Source: Bacillota bacterium
Lineage (GTDB): Bacteria; Bacillota_C; Negativicutes; JAEYSJ01
Reading direction: 5' to 3'
Assembly (NCBI GenBank): GCA_023434855.1
Contig: JAEYSJ010000022.1
Location: 1 to 11,412 of the forward strand
Length of the DNA stretch: 11,412 nt
A program made the translations under genes and the position numbers. Below, piece after piece: positions 6,270 to 11,412 of the stretch. The notes under the pieces are model-generated. The model made no database searches. It was not told where the DNA came from and saw only the letters and a list, made by a program, of their open reading frames with translations. Within the stretch, counting starts at the first letter, position 1; each line of letters opens with the position of its first letter.

Positions 6270-8633
6270 TTACCGTCTAACATCAACCCGGATATCATGA
6301 CGAAGTTTTATATTGCTGTGTACGAAGCTATGCTGATTCAGTAATTGAGTCACATTCGTATATACGGGCTGCTTCATGTGGGGATCGCGTATCGTAATCA
6401 TTACACAAAATGGTTGTGAAAGTTCTTCATCTTTTAAAATCGCTTGCTTTTCAATAAAACTCCGATATACTCCCTCTACTTTTAAAAACCATTTCTTAGG
6501 CGCTTTTAGACTTTTTTCTTTATATTTGGGGGTCACTTCGTCCAAATCAACTGCATATTTTTTATTAGGATAGTACTTGTCCCCATACTGGATAAGTACT
6601 TTTTCCGTTTTATTAAAGCCCTCATGTGCAATTGTTTTTTTGCTATAGCTCGAAAAATTCAGCAAGTTCTGAGAACCATTAGAATTACGTCCTATCGGAT
6701 TACGAATTGTCCGTACCGTCCTATCTCTATTGACTTTTTCATCATAAGATCCCAAAAATACATTGAGATTGGACTGGCAATACTCCACGCCTTGACGTGC
6801 TGCCAAAATTGGCTGATTAACCAAAGTTACAACAAGCTGTCCATAATAATATCCTTCATCATCGATTAAGCACTCTGGGTAAGGAAAATCTAAGATATCA
6901 ATAAATTCTCCCTTTTTAAGCGTATCTCTTAATATCAGCGTTATCTCATGCGGATTATTATATAAAATATCCTGAATGGGTTGCGGGACACCAAAACCAT
7001 ACTGAGTAACTTTTTCCGGCATTGCTGCTTTTACCGTTTCAGGGTACCTACAAGAATGCAGCATTAAAGTTTTTAATAGAATTGGGTCAAATTCTTCTTG
7101 TACCTCATTCGATAAATGAGCAGCAATAGCTGTTACCCGAGGAGTAGAAAAACTGGTACCACACCTCCCGACAATTTGTCCATCAGGCGAAAAAGAATTC
7201 ACTCCTGTGCTGGTAATTCTGCCATTCTGTATACCGCAATTTCCACCATAGTGCATTATTTCTGGCTTGATAATGTTGGCCGGCCCAGGACCGACTCGGC
7301 TAAACGGTGAAATATGATCCGGTTTTGCAAGATCACTGGCCGCCTGCAAATGAGCGATAGAACCTACGGTTAACGCTCTGACCGAATCAGCCCCTCGTGT
7401 AATTCTCCCATTCGATTGTCCTCGCGTAAAATTATTACAATTCCCTGCAGATTTAACAATCCAAATTTTATTTTTATCTTGGATATCATCCAAAGCCGTT
7501 CCGAAATCGGAAAAATCAGTATCACTGATCTCCATACCACTACCTAGCGACATATTCCAAACTTTTATAGAGTTTTTATTTTTTTCAACCGCTTCACGGA
7601 TATTTTCAACCAGATCTGCTTCCGTACAGCCTTCTTTATTTAAATCGGGAATAACCAGTGCATCATAAAGCTTGCAACCTGTAAGCCCAGTAAAATTACA
7701 GCCTTCCAACAAATCACCAAAGCCAACAATTCCAGCTACAAATGTACCATGTGCCCGATTAACATACTCCTCGGGATAACTTGTTGTATTTCCAGTAAGC
7801 CAAGGCTCTAGTGCTTTAATTTTTGCTATCCCCGAATCTAATACACCTACAATTGGATAGAGTTCTCCCTCCACCGGTTGAACTGGTGAAAATTCCGTTT
7901 CATAAAAAAAACTATCTTCCACGACTTGCAATACCGGCATTGGTTCAATGGAATAAATGCCAGTAAAATCATCAATATCTCTGAGCAGTTCGAGATTATC
8001 CAGTAAAACTTGATGCACCAGTAAGCGGTCGGAATATGGTACTATCTTATCAAGATGAATTCCTTTTTTACTCGTCAACAATGATTTAAATTCTTCATCT
8101 ACTTTTTGATTCAAAGATGCGTTATTATAATCGACCAGAGTTACCTTCAAAACATATTTTTCTTCCTTGGTCTTTACATCCTTGATATTGATAATCGGCT
8201 CTAATAATGATATGGCACTTAGGGATGAAATTGCTTTCGGATTTAATTCACACAACGCCAAGTTACGGGATATTGTCTCATATTCTTCTACCGTACTGAC
8301 CAGAATCAACAGTTCCTGCTCTGCTGATAGACCTATTGCCTTATCGTCATAACGTTCTTCGAATAGAGAGAGCATATCGGCCCGATGACTCTTGGCAACC
8401 GCATCATCCACAATCTTGGCTTTTAATACTGTCGGAATCCCTTTATACTTATTAATTTTGGTTACCGCTTTTTCTTTTGCCTCATCCAGCCCGCTTATCA
8501 ATTGCGCTGATCGTTCGCGTAACTTCTCGCCATGCAGCACCCATTTGGGCGGTTTTGAACCGCCGCCCTCAGTAAGCATTTCGTCTGCTTTTCTCTTATG
8601 GAATATCTTTACCGGTAAGTTCCGTTCACTCAT
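6270..8633 (-). CDS. ietS: Subtilisin-like S8 protease of an IetAS defence pair
   Basis: The 787-residue protein holds a complete S8 catalytic set: D266 in IVGVLDSGIA, H295 in RAHGTFVAGIVG, the oxyanion N398 in KSAGNCNNF and S494 in CGTSFSTPRV. The protease domain spans about 255-560. An N-terminal region of about 250 residues, charged and helical, and a C-terminal region of about 220 residues with beta-rich parts are outside the core. There is no signal peptide, so unlike most subtilases it should act inside the cell. Its ATG follows GAGGAGG by nine bases and overlaps the end of the AAA+ ATPase gene by 8 bp. A cytosolic subtilase coupled to an AAA+ ATPase is the IetAS arrangement, first described on Agrobacterium plasmids and later shown to protect against phage. 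Presumably the ATPase controls or feeds the protease; the substrate is unknown. Confidence 0.88.
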   Translation of the reverse strand: MSERNLPVKIFHKRKADEMLTEGGGSKPPKWVLHGEKLRERSAQLISGLDEAKEKAVTKINKYKGIPTVLKAKIVDDAVAKSHRADMLSLFEERYDDKAIGLSAEQELLILVSTVEEYETISRNLALCELNPKAISSLSAISLLEPIINIKDVKTKEEKYVLKVTLVDYNNASLNQKVDEEFKSLLTSKKGIHLDKIVPYSDRLLVHQVLLDNLELLRDIDDFTGIYSIEPMPVLQVVEDSFFYETEFSPVQPVEGELYPIVGVLDSGIAKIKALEPWLTGNTTSYPEEYVNRAHGTFVAGIVGFGDLLEGCNFTGLTGCKLYDALVIPDLNKEGCTEADLVENIREAVEKNKNSIKVWNMSLGSGMEISDTDFSDFGTALDDIQDKNKIWIVKSAGNCNNFTRGQSNGRITRGADSVRALTVGSIAHLQAASDLAKPDHISPFSRVGPGPANIIKPEIMHYGGNCGIQNGRITSTGVNSFSPDGQIVGRCGTSFSTPRVTAIAAHLSNEVQEEFDPILLKTLMLHSCRYPETVKAAMPEKVTQYGFGVPQPIQDILYNNPHEITLILRDTLKKGEFIDILDFPYPECLIDDEGYYYGQLVVTLVNQPILAARQGVEYCQSNLNVFLGSYDEKVNRDRTVRTIRNPIGRNSNGSQNLLNFSSYSKKTIAHEGFNKTEKVLIQYGDKYYPNKKYAVDLDEVTPKYKEKSLKAPKKWFLKVEGVYRSFIEKQAILKDEELSQPFCVMITIRDPHMKQPVYTNVTQLLNQHSFVHSNIKLRHDIRVDVRR

Positions 8634-9747
8634 GGTCTAGATCCTCCTCATCCCGTAGTTTATTGCGAACCTGACGTAAGGATATATTCAACGCCTCAGC
8701 AATGTCTGCTTGAGAAACGCCATTCCCATTTAAAAACTTAACCAAAGATAATTCTTGCTCGCGAAAGCCCTTAAAAAGATAAATCTGAACCAATACGTCC
8801 TGATAAGAAATCACTTCCCGATCGTGTAGAACAGCATCTCGGACAGCATTAAAACAAATGGTCTTAATATCTGATGGTGATGTTCCCGAGAGAGTATGAA
8901 TAATTTTGCTTAATTTCTTTTTATCTGCATCAAAACTCAGTTCTGTATCACCAAAATATAGCTTGAGTAGATTACGTATTCCCTCGAAATCTGGCTTAGG
9001 CACTTCAATGGTAGTGCTAAATCGTCGCCATACAGCAGCATCTAATAAACCTTCATGGTTAGTAGCTGCAATTAAAACATTTCCATCGTTACTCTTACTA
9101 AAATCATCAATATTTTGCAGCAAACTATTAACAACTCGTTTCAATTCACCAATTTCATGCTCATCATCTCTCGCTTTGGCAATCGCATCAAATTCGTCCA
9201 AAAATAAAATACACGGCTTTTCCTTAGCGTATTCGAATATCTTGCGAATGTTCTTGGCCGTATTTCCTAGCAAAGAGGATACTAGACCATCTAATCTGGC
9301 TGTAATTAATGGAATCTGCATTTGGCTGGATATATATTTTGCGATACTTGTCTTGCCACAGCCAGGTGGACCGTAAAGAAGTAAAGACTCGGGAAGATTA
9401 ACACCTCTTTTGACTAGTTTATTACGATTCTTCAATGACGCAATAAAGCTATTTATTTTAAGTGTTGTAATTTCGGATAGGACCAATTCTTGAAATTCAT
9501 CTTCCGGATAAAATATATCTACCATATCAAGACGTGTCTCCAAATCAACCGGCTTGCTCACAAACTCATCCATAAAGACGGGATGAGTAATTTTTTTATT
9601 AATTAATCTGTTAATACGATCTGCTAATGCTTTTTCTCCATTATCTTGTAGTTTATCGGCAAGCAAAGCTGCATAGCTGTGTACTTTATCACGTTTTCCA
9701 TCCAATCCGCCCTCGATGATTTTTAGAATTTCGGTTTGCATAGCCAT
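8626..9747 (-). CDS. ietA: AAA+ ATPase of an IetAS defence pair
   Basis: The start is set at the ATG at 9747, seven bases after GAGGAG, giving 373 residues; the open frame extends 16 codons further up without a binding site. The AAA+ core runs from about 85 to 310, with Walker A GPPGCGKT (126-133), Walker B ILFLDEFD (180-187 region), sensor 1 AATN ending at N230, and the arginine pair R241/R242 in VWRRF as likely arginine finger. The family resembles the FtsH/Vps4-like clade of AAA proteins. A short C-terminal segment (about 332-365, KFLNGNGVSQADIAEALNIS then RQVRNKL) has the form of a helix-turn-helix. It heads the cluster and overlaps the protease gene by 8 bp, implying translational coupling and a protein complex. 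Known IetA partners work only together with IetS. The AT-rich 150 bp upstream must hold the promoter, but I find no convincing -35/-10 pair. Confidence 0.88.
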   Translation of the reverse strand: MAMQTEILKIIEGGLDGKRDKVHSYAALLADKLQDNGEKALADRINRLINKKITHPVFMDEFVSKPVDLETRLDMVDIFYPEDEFQELVLSEITTLKINSFIASLKNRNKLVKRGVNLPESLLLYGPPGCGKTSIAKYISSQMQIPLITARLDGLVSSLLGNTAKNIRKIFEYAKEKPCILFLDEFDAIAKARDDEHEIGELKRVVNSLLQNIDDFSKSNDGNVLIAATNHEGLLDAAVWRRFSTTIEVPKPDFEGIRNLLKLYFGDTELSFDADKKKLSKIIHTLSGTSPSDIKTICFNAVRDAVLHDREVISYQDVLVQIYLFKGFREQELSLVKFLNGNGVSQADIAEALNISLRQVRNKLRDEEDLDHE

Positions 9748-9897
9748 TTTACCACTCCTCTCGATTATTGTAACGCTTTTATTATTATTTTGCACGCTTT
9801 TTTTGAAATAAATATCACTATTGCTAATTTTAATTACGAAATTTCCAAAAACAAATACATTTTTTCTAAAGATTAAACAATTATTTTATCCTAATAC

Positions 9898-9926
9898 AAA
9901 AAAAGCCGCCGGCATCACCGGCAGCC
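9898..9926 (-). terminator. Terminator of the 68-aa membrane protein gene
   Basis: On the minus strand GGCTGCCGG (9926-9918) pairs with CCGGCGGCU (9912-9904), followed by a U tract (A run 9898-9904). Two pairs are G-U only in the minus sense, which fixes the orientation. It separates the GC-rich flank from the AT-rich island. Confidence 0.8.
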
Positions 9927-10121
9927 TCCCTGTAAAAACTGAACAACCATCCCCAACGTCATTACCCCTGAGACCTGCACCACCAGCCAAAACACCGACA
10001 ACAGCAAGCTGTGATCGGCACAGTACCTGACGCTCTCCTGGTCCTTCCGGTCCAGTGCGTTCCAGTAGCAAACCCACAGTGCGACCTCTACCCGCCACCC
10101 TCTTACGATCTCGTCCCACAT
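9915..10121 (-). CDS. Small putative membrane protein, 68 aa
   Basis: I do not recognise this protein. The ATG at 10121 follows GGAGG by nine bases and the stop falls in the loop of a strong terminator (9898-9926), a compact gene ending. The sequence has a first part MWDEIVRGWRVEVALWVCYW, a charged middle (DRKDQESVRYC) and a hydrophobic stretch of about 25 residues (LLLSVFWLVVQVSGVMTLG and onward, roughly 44-63) that can cross the membrane. An overlapping frame of 83 codons was not chosen because it reads through the terminator. Its GC content is well above that of the defence genes, so it belongs to the flank. It might be a phage-type small membrane protein; that is only a guess. Confidence 0.5.
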   Translation of the reverse strand: MWDEIVRGWRVEVALWVCYWNALDRKDQESVRYCADHSLLLSVFWLVVQVSGVMTLGMVVQFLQGGCR

Positions 10122-10269
10122 ACCGCTGCACCTCCACTCGTCAGCAGCGGCTCTCCCGCCGCCGTCACCTCAGGGCGGCACACCGTGTCACCCGAAGGGG
10201 CGCAGCGAAAGCGGAGCAGACGCAGCCTTGACCGGTGTGATACCATGAGAAGACCGGCGGCGGGGCGGC

Positions 10270-10395
10270 CTAGTACCGTTTTTTCCTGAATACGGTCCTT
10301 GCCGCACCTAAAGCCCCAATTCCTTCATCCGGGATAAAGCCGTAACAGTTCACCCGTTCCTGGTAGTATTTCAGCGCAGTTGGTGTCAGTTGCAT
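10270..10395 (-). CDS. Short ORF, 41 aa, possible gene remnant
   Basis: The frame MQLTPTALKYYQERVNCYGF and onward (41 residues, ending in FRKKRY) has protein-like composition with a basic tail, but no ribosome binding site precedes the ATG. It overlaps the end of the 34-codon frame (10386-10490) by 10 bp, which in turn overlaps symE. The chain could be translationally coupled genes or one gene broken by frameshifts. I do not recognise it. Confidence 0.3.
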   Translation of the reverse strand: MQLTPTALKYYQERVNCYGFIPDEGIGALGAARTVFRKKRY

Positions 10396-10490
10396 CCATA
10401 TCCATTCAGAGCGTCAGGGCTGGTCACTAGCCGGCCCCATAGCCCTTTACCACGTTTTATCTTTTTCCTAATCTGTTCAATGGCCATCAT
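10386..10490 (-). CDS. Short ORF, 34 aa, overlapping the end of symE
   Basis: An ATG ATG start lies six bases after GGAGAA and overlaps the 3' end of the SymE-like gene by 14 bp. The product begins MMAIEQIRKKIKRGKGLWGR and is strongly basic at the N-terminus. No family is recognised. It is real only if coupled to symE translation; otherwise it is a remnant. Confidence 0.3.
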   Translation of the reverse strand: MMAIEQIRKKIKRGKGLWGRLVTSPDALNGYGCN

Positions 10491-10695
10491 GACTGTCTTC
10501 TCCCGCTTCTCGCCGCTGAGCTTTAATGAACAGACCGCCATTGCTTTCGGTTACTTCGATCTTTGCCCCGCTTGAAAAAACAAGGTCCTGGAGCCATTTA
10601 CCCTGCAGCCGGATAAGCGGCCGCCTGTCTTTCCCCTGATTGAGATATGTATAATAGACAGTCAGAATACGTGAGCTTTCCCCTTCACTGGACAA
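10477..10695 (-). CDS. symE: SymE-like toxin
   Basis: The core SRILTVYYTYLNQG, then PLIRLQGKWLQDLVF and GAKIEVTESNGGLFIKA, matches the SymE toxin domain: a swapped-hairpin-like (AbrB-type) fold with the conserved P-x-I-x-L-x-G-K-W-L signature. SymE of Escherichia coli is an SOS-induced type I toxin associated with RNA cleavage and nucleoid compaction, held down by the antisense RNA SymR. Here the usual AGF after GKWL is replaced by LVF. The start is taken as TTG at 10695, seven bases after GGGGG; the frame stays open to a TTG at 10725. The C-terminus (AQRREAGEDSHDGH) is charged and extends beyond the domain. I see no LexA-type box and no clear antisense promoter. Family call is good; activity is unsure because of the variant motif and the broken-looking frames downstream. 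Confidence 0.72.
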   Translation of the reverse strand: MSSEGESSRILTVYYTYLNQGKDRRPLIRLQGKWLQDLVFSSGAKIEVTESNGGLFIKAQRREAGEDSHDGH

Positions 10696-10771
10696 ATCTA
10701 TACCCCCTATCACAAGCTGCAGCAAGGTCTACATAATAACTGGCCCTGCCATTGCTTTTTATAGGGGGAAA

Positions 10772-10812
10772 TTAAAAAGCGCATGCGAGGTTTAACCCTA
10801 CACATGCGCTTT
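10772..10812 (-). terminator. Minus-strand terminator right of symE
   Basis: A perfect 10-bp stem (AAAGCGCATG 10776-10785 with CATGCGCTTT 10803-10812) is followed on the minus strand by TTTTTAATTT. It would stop transcripts arriving from the right before symE. The gene it serves is not evident; 10813-10990 holds no supported gene. Confidence 0.65.
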
Positions 10813-10995
10813 GCTTCGTCGTTTGCTAAATCCCAAACCTAATAACCGGGCACTACCGGCCTCAACAGAAAAGCGATCAAAACACTATGTACGCGAACGC
10901 TTGGCCTTTCCGCTGATGTATTAGGAATGGCTAAATCATCTGCTGCGTCAAGTCACACAGCTGCTCCCCCAACACCCCACTATACCGTGCCTCGC

Positions 10996-11024
10996 TTGTT
11001 TTCAAGCGGTCGACATTGTATAAT
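10996..11024 (+). promoter_or_regulatory. Promoter of a structured RNA
   Basis: TTGTTT (10996-11001) and a perfect TATAAT (11019-11024) have a 17-bp spacer. The expected transcription start, about seven bases later, is 11031, exactly the first base of the closing stem of the RNA fold. Confidence 0.75.
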
Positions 11025-11030
11025 AGAAAT

Positions 11031-11130
11031 GTCGTCGTGGACAGCTAGCTGTTACGTGTAGGTGCTTATACCACCTGCGTGAGTCTGGAAGTGCTCCAAC
11101 ACTTTCAGGTCACGGCGACTCTTTAATTTC
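11031..11130 (+). ncRNA. Candidate structured small RNA, four-way junction
   Basis: An outer stem of nine pairs (GTCGTCGTG 11031-11039 with CACGGCGAC 11111-11119) encloses three hairpins: ACAG/CTGT (11041-11052), a nine-pair stem (11056-11064 with 11072-11080, loop CTTATAC) and another nine-pair stem (CTGGAAGTG 11085-11093 with CACTTTCAG 11100-11108, loop CTCCAA). Five of these pairs are G-U in the + sense and would be A-C mismatches in the - sense, so the + transcript is the one that folds. A strong promoter places the start at the first paired base. The outer stem followed by TCTTTAATTT may act as a terminator. It is not a tRNA: there is no T-loop sequence and the stems are too long. I do not recognise the family. 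It lies 180 bp upstream of the second antitoxin gene. Confidence 0.65.
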
Positions 11131-11209
11131 CACCTATTTCTAATTATAGCTCTTTTCAGGTGAATTACAAGTGAACAGAGCGAGCGAAAAGGATTTTTTT
11201 CTTGTTAGA

Positions 11210-11238
11210 TTGCATAATTTACAATCTATGGGTATAAT
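11210..11238 (+). promoter_or_regulatory. Promoter of antitoxin RNA, copy 2
   Basis: TTGCAT (11210-11215) and TATAAT (11233-11238) with a 17-bp spacer; the same as at 367-395 apart from one base in the spacer. Confidence 0.85.
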
Positions 11239-11244
11239 ATAAGA

Positions 11245-11360
11245 AAAGGACTGACGTGCTCTAACACGCCAGCCCCACAGGCTGCCTAACCGGAAAACGG
11301 CTAGCCCAAAAGCTTCGTTATTAAGAAATAACCGCCATCTGAGCAGGGGCGGTTATTTCT
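11245..11360 (+). ncRNA. Type I antitoxin antisense RNA (RatA-like), copy 2
   Basis: The RNA parallels 402-516: the same first hairpin arms (CTGACGTG 11251-11258 with CACGCCAG 11265-11272) and the same terminator core, but a different hairpin loop and different middle section (CCCCACAGGCTGCC in place of CCCGACAAGTTGTC). The 3' end is antisense to the end of the toxin frame at 11353-11412. Variable loops between conserved ends suggest that the two copies do not cross-react; this is inference. Confidence 0.75.
11324..11360. terminator. Bidirectional terminator shared by antitoxin and toxin, copy 2
   Basis: A perfect 13-bp stem pairs AGAAATAACCGCC (11324-11336) with its complement (11348-11360), flanked by T-rich sequence on both strands. 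The toxin stop codon at 11353-11355 is inside the stem. Confidence 0.7.
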
Positions 11361-11412
11361 TTTGGTTTATGACCAATACCATGAGCGTGGCAAATGCGAC
11401 AGCAAATGTCAA
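11353..11412 (-). CDS. Holin-like type I toxin, C-terminal part (cut by window end)
   Basis: The visible 19 residues (LTFAVAFATLMVLVINQKK) align with the end of the toxin at 509-586: the shared core is VAFAT, a valine/leucine run and a Q-K basic tail. The start codon, promoter and ribosome binding site lie beyond the window. Position relative to the antitoxin RNA and terminator is the same as in copy 1. Confidence 0.75.
   Translation of the reverse strand: MTFAVAFATLMVLVINQKK

Noticed and set aside
8906..9376. A + strand open frame of 156 codons
   Set aside because: It lies antisense to the AAA+ core; the motifs of the minus-strand protein are complete, and the + frame has no start signal and a shadow-like serine-rich composition.
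1308..9747. Search for a CRISPR array, insertion sequence or integrase in the island
   Set aside because: No regularly spaced direct repeats, no transposase or recombinase motifs and no terminal inverted repeats were seen.
9886..10137. A minus-strand frame of 83 codons overlapping the 68-aa gene
   Set aside because: It reads through the terminator into the U tract (ending AAFFVLG) and is rich in G and R as expected of an off-frame GC-rich read.
10011..10289. A + strand frame of 92 codons
   Set aside because: Proline/serine/arginine-rich read of GC-rich sequence with no ribosome binding site, opposite the 68-aa gene.
10931..11005. A minus-strand frame ending LGEQLCDLTQQMI that looks protein-like
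   Set aside because: No ribosome binding site or ATG, and it overlaps the promoter of the structured RNA. It may be a gene remnant but I cannot support it.
11031..11119. The cloverleaf-like fold as a tRNA gene
   Set aside because: The closing stem has nine pairs, the arms are too long, and the T-loop and conserved D-loop bases are missing.
11052..11160. A minus-strand frame containing KSRRDLKVLEHFQTHAGG
   Set aside because: It is antisense to the structured RNA and lacks a start with a binding site. The G-U pairs favour the + strand RNA as the functional product.

Overview
The window reads as a low-GC accessory island set in moderately GC-rich chromosome of a member of the Bacillota. Signs are strong GGAGG-type ribosome binding sites, several TTG starts, TxpA/BsrG-like type I toxins and U-tract terminators. 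A Negativicutes (Sporomusaceae-like) host is my guess from the style of the small toxin loci; it is not proven by anything here.

Left flank (1-1300): a terminator of an upstream gene, a small unrecognised gene (63-257), a type I toxin-antitoxin locus (antitoxin RNA on +, a 25-residue holin-like toxin on -, convergent over a shared terminator), several terminators, and the detached 3' half of a tRNA-Lys(CUU) gene. GTTGTTGTA repeats surround this fragment, in places as pairs exactly 11 bp apart, as expected of an attachment site for a tyrosine-integrase element. No integrase gene is visible.

Central island (1308-9747, all on -, AT-rich): in transcription order, an AAA+ ATPase and a subtilisin-like protease that match the IetA/IetS anti-phage pair (genes overlap by 8 bp); a 368-residue protein with an unrecognised N-terminal part and a C-terminal TIR domain; a Thoeris system made of thsA (SIR2 NADase plus SLOG sensor) and two dissimilar ThsB TIR proteins; and a final gene for a leaderless protein with five GSG-containing repeats of 19-20 residues, like the head-GIN/DUF2807 adhesin fold. 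In Thoeris, ThsB TIR enzymes sense infection and make a cyclic ADP-ribose signal that ThsA binds through its SLOG domain before destroying NAD+. The TIR-tailed protein and the GIN-like protein are the least explained parts and could be accessory members.

Right flank (9898-11412, higher GC): a small membrane protein, two tiny overlapping frames, a SymE-like toxin gene, a minus-strand terminator, a well-promoted structured RNA (four-way junction with 9-bp stems and G-U pairs only in the + sense), and a second copy of the type I toxin-antitoxin locus, cut by the window end. The two toxin-antitoxin copies thus bracket the whole defence cluster about 10.8 kb apart. The longest stretches without a protein gene (587-1307 and 10696-11352) hold the RNA, terminator and attachment features listed; 10122-10269 and 10813-10990 show nothing I can support.
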